A DNA stretch of 64,000 bases from Agrobacterium larrymoorei (GCF_005145045.1 NZ_CP039691.1:2492001-2556000), one strand, 5' to 3'. Positions 35,960 to 46,061 are shown, counted from the stretch's first letter. A program made the numbers and translations. The notes: generated by a model not told the origin, from the letters alone.

Positions 35960-35988
35960 CCATTTGGGTGTCTGTGGTGTGCAGGCGC

Positions 35989-36303
35989 TTATGGCGCCTG
36001 CGTATTCGGGTTGCGGTCCGTACCTTCCGTTGGCGGCGTTGCGCCAGCCGGCGGATTGTTATCGAAGGACTGCCCGCCCTGTGCGCCGGGATTAACGGTC
36101 TGGCTCGTGGTGCTCGGGCCGGGGGCAGGCGGCGTTTCCGGCGTGGCGGGTGCCGTGCTTTCACCCCAGATTTCGGCAACCAGCCAGACGGCCAGCGCAA
36201 GAAAAAGGCTGATGACCAGAATGATCAAGACTGGCCGACCCTGAAAACCCTGCCTGCTTTCGCGCGGCGTAAAGGTCTTTTTCTCCACATTACTTTGCGG
36301 CAT
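35989..36303 (-). CDS. Single-pass membrane protein with Pro/Thr-rich tail, unknown
   Basis: This 104-residue protein has a polar N-terminus (about 24 residues), one membrane helix (PVLIILVISLFLALAVWLVAEI), and an exported tail rich in Pro, Thr, Ala and Asn that is probably disordered. The ATG at 36301-36303 is chosen because the GGGAGAG ribosome-binding stretch directly before it lies inside a five-residue longer alternative. No family is recognised. It is isolated between a terminator and the lpxK gene. Confidence 0.65.
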   Translation of the reverse strand: MPQSNVEKKTFTPRESRQGFQGRPVLIILVISLFLALAVWLVAEIWGESTAPATPETPPAPGPSTTSQTVNPGAQGGQSFDNNPPAGATPPTEGTDRNPNTQAP

Positions 36304-36416
36304 TGCTCTCTCCCTCATTCGATGAACACGAAAAACTGTGCGTCAACTCAGAAAGAAAAGAGTTGCAGGGGGTGATTGTTCCTTCACGGTGGCGAGAGTC
36401 TTGCAGCAGCGTAAAT

Positions 36417-37448
36417 CTATTTGTGAGTGAGCAAACGCCTGCGGCAGTTTTCAAAGGCCGCATCGATCATCGCAGAAGCGGCATTCGGATCATCGAAGAC
36501 CATGTCGATTTCCACGACCTGACTGCTCCACAAAAGCTCCGCAGCCTTGCCGTGATGGCCGGTCAGGCGCACGGCATCCTTGGAGGTCGTGACAGGAAGA
36601 AGATCGAGTTTTGCAGCCTCCTCCATCAGATCGGCGATTTCATCGTCGCTGAAATGATGATGGTCCGGGAAGGACCGGGCAGACACGATCTCGGCACCAA
36701 GCTGCTCCACCGTGCGGTAAAATTTACCCGGATCGGCAATGCCAGCGAAGGCGAGTACGCGCGTGCCGACGAGGCCGGGTTGCGGGCGCGGCTTTATCGA
36801 GGAGACGAAAACAGACTTTGCGGCGCGGGCGGCGGTACGGATGATCGCGTCTGCCGCCTGTCCATCACCCACCTTCAGAATTGCTGATGCCTGCCGCATT
36901 TGCTCGGCCAGCGGTGCACGCACGGGGCCACCCGGCACCAGATGGCCATTGCCAATGCCGCGCTTGGTATCGATGACGAGAAGGGCATAATCGAGCGTCA
37001 GCCGGGCGCTTTGAAAGCCGTCATCCATGATGATGAGGTCCACGCCCTCCTTCACCAGACGCTGGGCGCCCTCCACGCGCCGTCTGGAAATGACGGTCGT
37101 GGCTTCGCGTGCGAGAAGCAGCGGCTCATCGCCCACATCGACGGAGCGATGGTGATCGGCATCGACAAGCGTGGTCACATCCAGCGTACCGCCATATCCG
37201 CGACTGAGAAACCCCGGCTTCAGGCCACGGGCCAGTGCCGCGCGGGCAATGGTGATGGCCGTTGGCGTCTTGCCAGCGCCACCGACGGTGAAATTGCCAA
37301 TGCAGATGACGGGTACCGGAACCGAAGCGCGCTTCGCCACCTTCATGCGGCGACCGGCGATCCGTCCATAAAGGAAGGAAAAAGGAGATAGAGCCCAGGC
37401 CTGCCAGCCGGACTTTTCCCACCAGAATGGCGGTGCCTCTGAAACCAT
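36417..37448 (-). CDS. lpxK: Tetraacyldisaccharide 4'-kinase
   Basis: This 343-residue inner-membrane kinase phosphorylates the lipid A precursor at the 4' position. The P-loop is [12 protein letters not shown] (residues 51-62), and [11 protein letters not shown] and [15 protein letters not shown] are family motifs. The hydrophobic N-terminus ([19 protein letters not shown]) is the membrane-contacting segment. It is downstream of waaA and a HAD gene on the same strand, so these envelope genes form a cluster. Confidence 0.94.
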   Translation of the reverse strand: MVSEAPPFWWEKSGWQAWALSPFSFLYGRIAGRRMKVAKRASVPVPVICIGNFTVGGAGKTPTAITIARAALARGLKPGFLSRGYGGTLDVTTLVDADHHRSVDVGDEPLLLAREATTVISRRRVEGAQRLVKEGVDLIIMDDGFQSARLTLDYALLVIDTKRGIGNGHLVPGGPVRAPLAEQMRQASAILKVGDGQAADAIIRTAARAAKSVFVSSIKPRPQPGLVGTRVLAFAGIADPGKFYRTVEQLGAEIVSARSFPDHHHFSDDEIADLMEEAAKLDLLPVTTSKDAVRLTGHHGKAAELLWSSQVVEIDMVFDDPNAASAMIDAAFENCRRRLLTHK

Positions 37449-37531
37449 AAGCCCCTTAACTCCCCGATTAAATCTTGGGTAGAAGGAGCTATGTGCCAGA
37501 AAAGTAAGGATTTTGCAAAAGCCGTACCAAA

Positions 37532-38272
37532 TCAGACGGTGGCGCGTTGCGGCAGCAGCGTTTCGATGCCGGTAATATCATCGAAGCAGTAATCGGAATC
37601 CGTCGACAGACTTTCACGCGAGCCCGTTCCCGTCAGCACGGCAATGCGAAGGCCAGCACCGGCACTGCGCGCCATATGCAGATCATGATTATTGTCACCG
37701 ACCACTGCGACGCGTTCGGGAGCAAGCCCTATCGCCTTGCAGAAGCCAAGCACCATGCCCGGCTGCGGCTTGGTGCCGTGGCCGCTGTCATAGCCTGCGA
37801 CGAAATCGAGGTCTGCCTCAAAGCCGAAACGTCTTGCGGTTTCGCGGATCGACGCCTCGTTGTCGCTGGAGGCGATGCCAAGCTTGTAGTCTCTGCCCTT
37901 CAGCCGGGCGAAAAAAGCCTTGAGATCGGTAACGGCAACGGATTTTCCTGCGGCTTCCGTGAACAGCCGGTCCAGCCTTTGCGTGAGCCACAGCAATTCG
38001 CAGCGCGACCCCGCCGCAATCAGCCCTGCCGCGATTTCCGCGGTGTTGCCAGCGGCGAGCAGGCTATCCGGCTTCACATGTCCTGTGACAGGGTCCATGC
38101 CGCAGGCAAGCAGCAGGCGGTCGGCCAGTTCCGGGTCACCTTCAGCGGCGATGGCCGCCAATTCGCGGTTCACCGGCCCCCAACTGGCATCATAGCCGAG
38201 AAGCGTGCCATCCTTGTCGAAAAGCACGGCGGCGATGGCCGAAGCAGGTCTTGGCGTTGCAACGCTGTTCAC
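37532..38272 (-). CDS. HAD family phosphatase (phosphoglycolate phosphatase-like)
   Basis: This 246-residue HAD-superfamily hydrolase has motif [10 protein letters not shown] (nucleophile Asp at residue 19, acid/base at 21), motif II IASSD, a motif III Lys in TKPQP and motif [14 protein letters not shown]. The cap between motifs I and II is helical, of the IA subclass. Substrate unknown. It starts with a GTG four bases after the waaA stop. Its place between waaA and lpxK hints at envelope sugar metabolism, but this is only context. Confidence 0.85.
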   Translation of the reverse strand: MNSVATPRPASAIAAVLFDKDGTLLGYDASWGPVNRELAAIAAEGDPELADRLLLACGMDPVTGHVKPDSLLAAGNTAEIAAGLIAAGSRCELLWLTQRLDRLFTEAAGKSVAVTDLKAFFARLKGRDYKLGIASSDNEASIRETARRFGFEADLDFVAGYDSGHGTKPQPGMVLGFCKAIGLAPERVAVVGDNNHDLHMARSAGAGLRIAVLTGTGSRESLSTDSDYCFDDITGIETLLPQRATV

Positions 38273-38276
38273 GAGA

Positions 38277-39593
38277 TCAGCCCATGGCCACGCGCGGTTG
38301 CAGCTTTGCCGAAACCGTCAGCGGGTTGATGTAAGGTTCAAGCGCCTTTACCGTCAGGGACAGAGCGCCGCGCATTTCCTGAATGACCTTGCCACCGGCG
38401 TCGATCATCTTGTAGCGCTCATTATCGTTGACGAGCAGGTAATGCACCGCCTTCGCCAGCATCTCCACATCGCGAATGATGCGACCGCCGCCGGAGCGGA
38501 GCAGTTTCTGATAGGCTTCGCGGAAATTCTGCACATGCGCGCCGGAGAGAACGGCGCATCCCAGCATGGCGGGCTCCAGCGGATTCTGCCCGCCTTCAGC
38601 GGTCAGCGAGCGGCCCACGAAGGCAAGCTCGGTCAGGCGAAGATAAAGACCCATTTCGCCGATGCTGTCGCCAAGGAAGATATCCGTTTCAGGCGTAATA
38701 GCGTCGTTGCGGCTTCTGCGCGCCACCGTCAAATTCATGCCCCTGAGCATGGTCTCGATCTCGTCCGCCCTTTCCGGGTGGCGCGGAACGATGATGGTCA
38801 GCTGCCCGTCACGCGACTTGATGGCCGAATGGACGGTCGCTGCCGCCTTTTCCTCACCATCGAAGGTGGAGATGGCAGCCCAGGTCTTACGATTGCCGAT
38901 CTGGCGGCAATAGTGATCGAAAACTGCCTGATCGAATGGTGGCGGATCGGTATCCCCCTTCAGGTTACCGGAAATGACCACCGGCCAGGAACCGAGATCG
39001 CGAAAACGCTCCGCATCCATATCCGACTGGGCCACGACCAGAGCAAGCTTGCTGAACAGGGCCTCGGCAAAATCCGAATGGTTCTTCCACCGGTCGAAGG
39101 AGCGATCCGACACACGTGCATTGACGCGGATTTGCGGAATGTGCCTGCGCTCAAGCTCCATCATCGTCACCGGCCAGATTTCGGATTCTGCGGTAATCGC
39201 CGCATCCGGTGTCCAGTAGTTCAGGAAGCGATTGACGGAAATCTTTATATCCAGCGGCACATATTGATGGATGACATCATCGCCCAGACGCGTCCGGCTG
39301 AGCTCGGCGGAGGTAACGGTGCCAGTGGTCAGAAGCACATGGATATCGCGCTTGCGGATTTCACGGATCAGAGGGATGAGAGCCAGCGTCTCTCCCACGC
39401 TTGCGGCGTGAAACCAGACGAGCGGCCCGCGCGGACGCTCCGCACTTGAATAGCCGAAGCGCTCCAGCCGTCTGCGCTTGTCTTCCTTGCCCTTGGCTGC
39501 GCGGTAGGAAAGATAGGGGCGGGCAAAAGGATAGGCGGCAACGCCTGCAATCCGGTAACCCGAAAGGGCGAAACGGGCGATACGGCTGTTCAT
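38277..39593 (-). CDS. waaA: 3-deoxy-D-manno-octulosonic acid transferase
   Basis: This 438-residue GT-B glycosyltransferase (KdtA/WaaA) adds Kdo to lipid IVA. Family motifs include WFHAASVGET near residue 60 (with the catalytic Glu), ESEIWPVTMMEL, GNLKGD, and the C-terminal AFVGRSLTAEGGQNPLEPA. An N-terminal hydrophobic segment anchors it to the membrane. It leads the waaA-HAD-lpxK run. Whether it adds one or two Kdo units cannot be read from the sequence. Confidence 0.95.
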   Translation of the reverse strand: MNSRIARFALSGYRIAGVAAYPFARPYLSYRAAKGKEDKRRRLERFGYSSAERPRGPLVWFHAASVGETLALIPLIREIRKRDIHVLLTTGTVTSAELSRTRLGDDVIHQYVPLDIKISVNRFLNYWTPDAAITAESEIWPVTMMELERRHIPQIRVNARVSDRSFDRWKNHSDFAEALFSKLALVVAQSDMDAERFRDLGSWPVVISGNLKGDTDPPPFDQAVFDHYCRQIGNRKTWAAISTFDGEEKAAATVHSAIKSRDGQLTIIVPRHPERADEIETMLRGMNLTVARRSRNDAITPETDIFLGDSIGEMGLYLRLTELAFVGRSLTAEGGQNPLEPAMLGCAVLSGAHVQNFREAYQKLLRSGGGRIIRDVEMLAKAVHYLLVNDNERYKMIDAGGKVIQEMRGALSLTVKALEPYINPLTVSAKLQPRVAMG

Positions 39594-39806
39594 GATATGC
39601 TGCCCTCGATCATTTCGCGCAATGCTTTTCCCCTATTATCTTTATCGTCGCCTACTTCTTATGAAAATGCGTCTTTTTTTGTTACAGGGTGGAATTTGCA
39701 CGGCAAAAAATGCGCCGAAATCCACATGTTGTGCGCTTCCCTAGAGGGACTCGCACAAGCTCTGGTTTTTTCCAGCTATAGTACAAAGGAAGTAGGAAAG
39801 CAGCGA

Positions 39807-40043
39807 TTATTTGCTTTCAGGATCGAGAAGACGGTGCATATGCACTATAAAATAACGCATGTGAGCGTTATCCACCGTCTGCTGGGCCTTGGACTTCCAT
39901 GCACCGAGTGCCGATGCGTAGTCGGGGAAGATACCGACGATGTCCAGAGCCTTGAGATCGCGAAACTGTACATCCTGAAGATTATCGAGTTCGCCACCGA
40001 ATACGAGGTGGAGAAGCTGTTTCTGGTTAGCGCCTTCAGTCAT
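39807..40043 (-). CDS. DUF4170 family protein
   Basis: This 78-residue protein has the DUF4170 pattern: LLHLVFGGELDNLQDVQF, then VGIFPDYASALGAWKSKAQQTVDNAHMRYFIVHMHRLLDP. Function is unknown; related proteins are found beside Kdo transferase genes across Rhizobiales. It follows the CysQ-like gene by 68 bases and precedes waaA by a 213-base AT-rich gap, on the same strand. Confidence 0.8.
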   Translation of the reverse strand: MTEGANQKQLLHLVFGGELDNLQDVQFRDLKALDIVGIFPDYASALGAWKSKAQQTVDNAHMRYFIVHMHRLLDPESK

Positions 40044-40111
40044 CGTCTAGTCTCTTCTTTTTCGTGTTGTAGTCCCAAGAGGCCTTCATCTGCTGGATTT
40101 TCCGGCAAAAA

Positions 40112-40948
40112 TCAACCTCTGGAAGACCTGTTCAGCTGCTTGAGCAAAGTTGGCAGAAGGTGGCCGGTGGCAGCGCAGAGCGCGCCATGCTTGACCTGCC
40201 GCCGATTGTAGACCAACGGCTTGCCCTCGAGGTCCACCAGTTGACCGCCCGCCTGCTGCAGAATGAGATCCGCCGCCGCCAGATCCCAGTCGTGCGAATT
40301 GGGCAGCACCAGTGTTCCATCGATGCGCCCATCCGAGACCATGGCGAGCCGGTAGGCGAGCGACGGAACATGCGGAATGCGCCTGACCGATGTTTTGAAA
40401 TCCTGAGGCAGCCTCGCAATCACATCTTCAGGCGCGGCAAGCTGTATCGATCCCTCGTGATCCGCAGCGACGGCCAACGGCTTTCCGTTCTTAAGCGAGC
40501 GCTGGCCGGGTAACGCCGTGAATTCCTCCTGAAAGGCGGGGGCAACGAGCGCTGCGGCAACCGGCCTGCCCTTATGAACGACGGCCACGCTAACGCACCA
40601 CGTATCCTTGCCATTGATGAAGGCGCGTGTGCCATCGATAGGATCGACAACGAAAAGCGTATCTCGCGACAGCCGGTCGTCGTCATCCGTTGTTTCTTCG
40701 GAAAGCCAGCCATAATCCGGGCGGGCCGAACGAAGCATTTTTTCGAGAATATCGTTGGCCGCATAATCGGCAGCGCTGACCGGCGAATGGCCGCCATTCT
40801 TCCACCAGACTTCCGGGTCCTTGCGGAAAAATTGCAGGGCAGTGCGGCCAGCTTCGCGAGCGGCATCCAGAACAAGTTGTAGATCGGAGCGCCAGTCGGC
40901 CCCAGCAAGATCAGCCATTATCTCGTCGTTCTGCGCGGTTTCGCGCAT
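40112..40948 (-). CDS. Inositol monophosphatase-type phosphatase (CysQ-like)
   Basis: This 278-residue Mg2+-dependent, Li+-sensitive-type phosphatase has SPVSAADYAAN, the metal site Glu in LSEET, the hallmark VVDPIDGTRAFI, and HDWDLAAADLIL near the C-terminus. It fits 3'(2'),5'-bisphosphate nucleotidase CysQ, which removes PAP from sulfate assimilation; an inositol phosphatase role is the alternative. An ATG at 40918 in frame is an equally possible start. It lies between pmbA and DUF4170 on the same strand. Confidence 0.83.
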   Translation of the reverse strand: MRETAQNDEIMADLAGADWRSDLQLVLDAAREAGRTALQFFRKDPEVWWKNGGHSPVSAADYAANDILEKMLRSARPDYGWLSEETTDDDDRLSRDTLFVVDPIDGTRAFINGKDTWCVSVAVVHKGRPVAAALVAPAFQEEFTALPGQRSLKNGKPLAVAADHEGSIQLAAPEDVIARLPQDFKTSVRRIPHVPSLAYRLAMVSDGRIDGTLVLPNSHDWDLAAADLILQQAGGQLVDLEGKPLVYNRRQVKHGALCAATGHLLPTLLKQLNRSSRG

Positions 40949-41010
40949 ATTATTGTCAAGCCATCACTTGCGCATGATGCGCAAGTGAAAGCAACCGCCG
41001 CGAGGGCATA

Positions 41011-42357
41011 TCACCGTCCCGCGATCGTCATGCCTTCAATGGCAAGCGTGGGTGCGGCAACGCCGTATTTGCGGTCGATATCGTTCGCGGGCGTAACCCG
41101 CATGAACATGTCCTTGAGATTGGATGCGATGGTGACCTCCGAAACGGCGAAAGTCTTCTCGCCATTTTCGATCCAGAAACCGCTGGCACCACAGCTATAT
41201 TCACCAGTGATCATATTGGCGCCGTGGCCGATCAGTTCGGTCACATAGAAGCCGGTGCCAACCTGGCGGATCAAATCTTCCGGCGAGATATCGCCGGGTT
41301 CCAGCGCAAGGTTGGTGGATGCGGGCGATACGGAGGTACCGCCGCGCACGCCGCGACCGTTGGTTTCCAGGCCGATTTCACGCGCGGTAGAGGTGGAGAG
41401 GAACCAGTGCTTCAACACGCCGTCCTCGATCATCACCATCTTTTCCCCACGCACGCCTTCACCATCGAAGGGGCGTGAGGACGGGCCGCGCACGATCTGC
41501 GGATCGTCGGTGATGGACAGGCCTTTCTTGAGGATTTGCTGGCCCATCTTGTCGCGCAGGAAGCTGGTCTTTCGGGCAACGGACGCACCATTGATCGCGC
41601 CCGCGATGGAGCCGACGAAACCGCGTGCGATGCGCGGATCGAAAACCACCGTGACGTTGCTGCCGGTATCCACCTGACGTGGGTTGACGCGCTGAACCGC
41701 CCGCTCGCCTGCACGGCGGCCAATCTCTTCCGGCGCATCGAGATCGGCAAAATAGAGGCGGCTATCATAGTCGTAGTCGCGCTCCATCTTGGTGCCTTCA
41801 CCCGCAATGACGCTGACGGAACGGCCAAAACGGCTGCCCATATAGCTGCCGGAAAAACCATGCGAGGTGACCAGCACGAGACCGCCCATGCCGCTGGATG
41901 CACCGGCACCGGAGGAATTGGAAACGCCCTTCACCGCCAGCGCTGCCTCCTCGGCAGCCAAGGCCGCTTCGCGAAGCTGATCCGCCGAGACCTCGGTCGG
42001 GTCGAAAAGCTGCAAGTCCTCATAGGTCGTTGCCAGCCGTTCCTTATCCGCAAGGCAGGCATAAGGGTCTTCCGGCGAAACCTTGGCCATGGCCACGGCA
42101 CGCTCTGCCAGCGTCTTCAGGTCGAAGCCGGGATTGGCCGATACGCTGGCGACGCGTTTTCCCACGAAAACGCGCAGAGAGAAATCGTCGCTTTCGGAAG
42201 ATTCCGTACTCTCGACCTTGCCGAGGCGAACGCCGACGGATTGCGAGCGAGACCGCACGATAACGGCATCCGCCTCATCGGCGCCTGCGCGGCGGGCCAG
42301 ATCGACCAGTTCACTTGCACGTTCGAGAAGCTTGGAGGAATCGATTTCTGAGGACAT
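41011..42357 (-). CDS. pmbA: TldE/PmbA family protein
   Basis: This 448-residue TldE/PmbA protein is the partner half of the TldD/E metalloprotease. Family features are GVRLGKVESTESSESD near residue 50, PFDGEGVRG, and GTGFYVTELIGHGANMITGEYSCGASGFWIENG near residue 370. It lacks the HEXXXH zinc motif that TldD carries. No tldD is in the window, so the partner must be elsewhere. It starts the minus-strand pmbA-cysQ run. Confidence 0.92.
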   Translation of the reverse strand: MSSEIDSSKLLERASELVDLARRAGADEADAVIVRSRSQSVGVRLGKVESTESSESDDFSLRVFVGKRVASVSANPGFDLKTLAERAVAMAKVSPEDPYACLADKERLATTYEDLQLFDPTEVSADQLREAALAAEEAALAVKGVSNSSGAGASSGMGGLVLVTSHGFSGSYMGSRFGRSVSVIAGEGTKMERDYDYDSRLYFADLDAPEEIGRRAGERAVQRVNPRQVDTGSNVTVVFDPRIARGFVGSIAGAINGASVARKTSFLRDKMGQQILKKGLSITDDPQIVRGPSSRPFDGEGVRGEKMVMIEDGVLKHWFLSTSTAREIGLETNGRGVRGGTSVSPASTNLALEPGDISPEDLIRQVGTGFYVTELIGHGANMITGEYSCGASGFWIENGEKTFAVSEVTIASNLKDMFMRVTPANDIDRKYGVAAPTLAIEGMTIAGR

Positions 42358-42447
42358 GAGAAGGCCTTTCGTTGACCTTCATTTATTGTGCAGCCTCTGC
42401 CGCATCAAGGCCAAAGCGGTATTTCACCCGCATTTGACTGCGCGACT

Positions 42448-43386
42448 TCAGATATCCAGTCCTCGCCCGCGATGAAACAGCTCAATCTGCATATCGATCT
42501 GGCGCTTCAGATCGTCCTTGATACCATCCGATTCATTCAGAACCTCATGAGCTTTGAGGAAATCCAGCACCCGGAAACGGTTGACCGGCGGGCGCAGGAA
42601 GATATGCGGCGGGCGCATGCGCAGCTTCAGGCCGATAGCGGATTGCATCATCAACTGGCTGGCACCGAACAGGCTTTCGATCCGGTTCGGCATGGTGGTG
42701 CCATCGCCTTCCGGCCCGCCAACCACATCCACGGCAATGACGATATCGGCGTCATCCAGCAGATGCTCGTAAGGCACGGGATTGAAGATGCCGCCGTCGA
42801 TCATGATGCGCTCATTCATGCGGATGGGCATGAACAGTGCCGGAATGGCGGAGGATGCGGCCAGCGCCTGCCTCAGATCCCCGCTTTCGCAGATCACTTC
42901 CATCTGCGCGTAATAATCCGTTGCGATAACCTTCAGCGGTATGCCGAGTTCGGCAAAATCCCGTGGCAGCGCCGAGGGCAGAAGCGCATCGAGAATGAGT
43001 TCGAGATTGAATTGCCCGAGCCGAAAGCCGAAGGCGGCGTGGCGCATGGAGGCGGGGCCAAGGCTCCAGAGCCTGTTGGCGACACTGCCCTTCTTGCCCA
43101 TGAGCTCCAGCGTATATTCGCGGATTTCCTTGCCGCTCATGCCCGCTGCCATGCCAGCACCCATGATGGAGCCGATGGAAGCACCCGCAATCGCGCTGGG
43201 GCGAATGCCCAACTCGTCCATCGCCTCGATGACATTGATGTGGCAGATGCCGCGCGCGCCGCCACCGCCAAGCGCCACGGCAAAGGTGGGGTCGCTTCGT
43301 TCCGGGGCCGTCTCTTTGCGTTTACGTTTCTTTTCGGAAAGCTTCTTTTTCTTCGCAGCCACGAGAACAGCCTCATTTCCTGTCAT
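42448..43386 (-). CDS. Patatin-like phospholipase
   Basis: This 312-residue protein has a Lys-rich N-terminus (about 12-26) and a patatin fold. The oxyanion loop is GGGGARG (residues 40-46), the nucleophile elbow is GASIG (about 69-73), and the catalytic Asp is in DGGIF. The Ser/Asp dyad is thus complete. Such RssA-type proteins are cytosolic or secreted lipid acyl hydrolases; the basic start and lack of a signal peptide favour the cytosol. It is separated from pmbA by 90 bases. Confidence 0.9.
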   Translation of the reverse strand: MTGNEAVLVAAKKKKLSEKKRKRKETAPERSDPTFAVALGGGGARGICHINVIEAMDELGIRPSAIAGASIGSIMGAGMAAGMSGKEIREYTLELMGKKGSVANRLWSLGPASMRHAAFGFRLGQFNLELILDALLPSALPRDFAELGIPLKVIATDYYAQMEVICESGDLRQALAASSAIPALFMPIRMNERIMIDGGIFNPVPYEHLLDDADIVIAVDVVGGPEGDGTTMPNRIESLFGASQLMMQSAIGLKLRMRPPHIFLRPPVNRFRVLDFLKAHEVLNESDGIKDDLKRQIDMQIELFHRGRGLDI

Positions 43387-43510
43387 TCGTTCGCATGGCT
43401 CGAAGCACCGCGAACGTCATCCTGGAAATGGCTCTATGACACAAAGACGACAGGACAGTGACGTGCGCGAAGTTGCATGTCACTGTCCGTGTTAAGGAGC
43501 GCTGTTCTGA

Positions 43511-44068
43511 TCAGGGCTCGTAGCGATAGAAATGCATCTTCGTGTCGCCGAAAGTGCGGCTTTCCAGCAGCTTGAAAACGGGATCGACAGCGATGAGCGC
43601 ATCGCCCTGCTCTTCCAGAATAGCGAGCGCGCCGGGCACGAGCCAGCCGCCCAGATGGGCCGCCTGAAACGCCTTTTCGCCATGCCCATAGCCATAGGGG
43701 GGATCGGCAAAAAGCAGATCGAAGGGCTCGATATTGTTGACGCCGCCAAGCTTGGTGGCATCGCGGCGCAAAATTCGTGCGCGGCCATGCAGGCCCAGCG
43801 CATCGATATTCTCCCAGAGCAGACCCCTGCCCTCGACGCCGTTTTCCACGAACAGCGCCACCCGGCAGCCGCGCGAAAGCGCTTCGAGGCCAACCGCGCC
43901 CGTGCCTGCGAAGACATCCAGAATGCGGGTGCCTTCCAGACTTTCAGGATAAGCGTGGCTCAGAATGTTGAAGAGGCTTTCACGCGTCCGGTCGATTGTG
44001 GGCCTGATGGCATTCGATTTGGGAGCGGCCAAAGTACGGCCGCGAAACTCACCGCCTACGATCCGCAT
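43511..44068 (-). CDS. rsmD: 16S rRNA (guanine966-N2)-methyltransferase
   Basis: This 185-residue RsmD has the N-terminal RIVGGEFRGRTL and RPTIDRTRESLFNIL blocks, SAM motif I LDVFAGTGAVGLEALSRG, and the catalytic LFADPPYG. The start overlaps the last 20 bases of the upstream pseudouridine synthase gene in another frame; the canonical N-terminus leaves no later start. Coupling of two rRNA modification genes is thereby suggested. Confidence 0.94.
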   Translation of the reverse strand: MRIVGGEFRGRTLAAPKSNAIRPTIDRTRESLFNILSHAYPESLEGTRILDVFAGTGAVGLEALSRGCRVALFVENGVEGRGLLWENIDALGLHGRARILRRDATKLGGVNNIEPFDLLFADPPYGYGHGEKAFQAAHLGGWLVPGALAILEEQGDALIAVDPVFKLLESRTFGDTKMHFYRYEP

Positions 44069-46061
44069 TACGCGTCATTCCCTTACCGCCAGAAGGCTTG
44101 CCACCGGAAGGTTTACCGCCGGGGCCGCGTCCACCGCCATTGCCCGGACCTTTGCCACCCGAACCCTTATTCGCGCCGCCCTTGCCGCCGAATCCACGAC
44201 CGCCGGCACCGCCTTCGGAGCGCTCACCGCGAGGCTTGCCGAAGCCCGGCTTGCCACCGGCAGGCTTGCCGCCAAAGGGCTTTGCGCCACGCGGTTTGTC
44301 GCCGAACGGACGCTCGCTACGTGCGGGACGATCACCATCCTCACGCGGTTTGCGGTCGCTGAAAGGACGTTCGCTGCGGGCCGGACGATCCCCGAAGGAA
44401 CGCTCAGCCCGAGGGGAACGGTCACCTTCTTCGCGCGGCTTGCGATCACTAAACGGGCGATCTCCACGCGCTGGGCGGTCGCCGAATGATCTGTCGCCAC
44501 GCGCCGGGCGATCCGAGCGGTTCTGCCTGTCGCCGAAAGAGCGCTCGCCGTCTTCACGTGGCTTACGGTCGCCAAACGGACGATCCCCGAACTTGCGATC
44601 TCCGCGCGGCTTATCGCCGAACGAACCGCGAGATGGGCGGTCGCCTGCTTCGCGTGGCTTTCTGTCACCGAAGGAACGCTCGCCGCGTTCACCGCGACCA
44701 CGTACGCCACGATCATCTTCCTTCGGCGAATCGGAGCGAATCCAGCTGCCTTCATCGTCATTATGCTTGACAATGGCGCGGCGGGCTTCAGCCTGTGCCG
44801 ACGGCTTCTTGAACAGGCTTTCCGCTTCGGCGCGGGCCGAAAGCTTGCGGGCCTTTCCATCGCGTGTGGGCTTGGCGCCGGGCGCCATCCAGACATTGGC
44901 GGTGCGGTTGCTGCCGAGCGGCGGGCGCTTCGGGCCGCGATCATCCGCCTCGTCCTCATCCCGGCCCTTGGACGCAAACTTTCCGGCAGGCTTGGCGCCG
45001 AATTTGCCTGCGGGCTTGTCGGAGCGCTTGTTATCGAAGCGGCCAGCGGGACGTTCCGCGCCATCGCGCGATTTGCGTTCGCCGCTGTCCTGTTTGCCCC
45101 ATTCGGCCTTGGCTGGCTTTGCAGGCGCTTCTTCTTCGTCCTCTTCGACCTTGTGGTCGTAGATCGGCGCATCGAAATTCGCGCCCGCTGCCTCGATCAG
45201 ACGAGGGCCGAGCTGGTCGCGCAACATGCGTCCGCGCACCTCGATGACCTGACCTTCCGGTAGATCGCCAAGCTGGAACGGGCCGTAGGAGATACGGATC
45301 AGGCGGTTCACTTCGAGACCGAGCGCGCCGAGCACGTTTTTGATTTCGCGGTTCTTGCCTTCGCGCAGGCCCATGCTGATCCAGACATTGTGGCCCTGGG
45401 TGCGGTCGAGCGTCGCATCGATTGCGCCGTAAAGCACGCCGTCCACGGCAATGCCGTCCTTCAGCTTGTCAAGCGCTGCCTGATCCACCTCACCATGGGC
45501 GCGCACGCGGTAACGGCGCAGCCAGCCGGTGGTCGGCAGTTCCAGCACGCGCGACAGACCGCCATCATTGGTCAGCAGCAGCAGGCCTTCGGTGTTGATA
45601 TCCAGACGACCGATGGACAGCACGCGCGGAAGCTCACCCGGCAAATTGTCGAAGACGGTCGGGCGGCCTTCCGGATCGGAATTGGTCGTCACCAGACCGG
45701 CGGGCTTATGATAGAGCCAGAGGCGTGTGCGCTCGGCACCACGGATCGGCTGGCCATCCACCTCGATTTTGTCATCGAGGGTGGCGTTGACCACCGGGCT
45801 TTCAAGCTTGACGCCGTTCAGCGAAACGCGGCCTTCCATGATCATGCGCTCGACATCGCGGCGTGAAGCCACGCCTGCGCGCGCCATGATTTTGGAGATG
45901 CGCTCGGGTTTCCCTGCTGCCGTTTCTACAACGGGTGCATCCGCCTTTTCCTTGAAAGGCTTCTTTTCACGGGCCTCGGACGGCTTTGCCGATGATTTCG
46001 GCTTGCCGCCCCGGTCGAATGTCTTGCCACCAGCGCGCTTCGGCTTGTCTTTGAATGTCAT
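44049..46061 (-). CDS. rRNA pseudouridine synthase (RsuA/RluB family) with long disordered tail
   Basis: This 670-residue protein has a basic N-terminus (1-50), an S4 RNA-binding domain (about 53-100) and an RsuA/RluB catalytic domain (about 110-295). Asp154 in GRLDINTEGLLLLTNDG is the catalytic residue. Residues from about 310 on are low complexity: repeated units like SFGDRPARGDR, PFSDRKPRE and PARSERPFGDK, then a Gly/Lys-rich end. The usual family length is about 250-300, so more than half is tail. It probably binds RNA or ribosomes nonspecifically. It diverges from tadA and overlaps rsmD. Confidence 0.88.
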   Translation of the reverse strand: MTFKDKPKRAGGKTFDRGGKPKSSAKPSEAREKKPFKEKADAPVVETAAGKPERISKIMARAGVASRRDVERMIMEGRVSLNGVKLESPVVNATLDDKIEVDGQPIRGAERTRLWLYHKPAGLVTTNSDPEGRPTVFDNLPGELPRVLSIGRLDINTEGLLLLTNDGGLSRVLELPTTGWLRRYRVRAHGEVDQAALDKLKDGIAVDGVLYGAIDATLDRTQGHNVWISMGLREGKNREIKNVLGALGLEVNRLIRISYGPFQLGDLPEGQVIEVRGRMLRDQLGPRLIEAAGANFDAPIYDHKVEEDEEEAPAKPAKAEWGKQDSGERKSRDGAERPAGRFDNKRSDKPAGKFGAKPAGKFASKGRDEDEADDRGPKRPPLGSNRTANVWMAPGAKPTRDGKARKLSARAEAESLFKKPSAQAEARRAIVKHNDDEGSWIRSDSPKEDDRGVRGRGERGERSFGDRKPREAGDRPSRGSFGDKPRGDRKFGDRPFGDRKPREDGERSFGDRQNRSDRPARGDRSFGDRPARGDRPFSDRKPREEGDRSPRAERSFGDRPARSERPFSDRKPREDGDRPARSERPFGDKPRGAKPFGGKPAGGKPGFGKPRGERSEGGAGGRGFGGKGGANKGSGGKGPGNGGGRGPGGKPSGGKPSGGKGMTRNADRRR

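Noticed and set aside
39597..40211. Open frame of 204 codons on the plus strand
   Set aside because: It is antisense to the DUF4170 gene and the end of the CysQ-like gene and has no recognisable features.
44049..44068. Frameshift or misassembly at the rsmD and pseudouridine synthase overlap
   Set aside because: Both proteins have intact, family-typical ends there; a 20-base overlap is a normal coupling arrangement.
44075..45172. Two further long frames over the tail of the pseudouridine synthase
   Set aside because: They are by-products of the repetitive, GC-rich tail-coding DNA; only the frame continuous with the S4 and catalytic domains is convincing.
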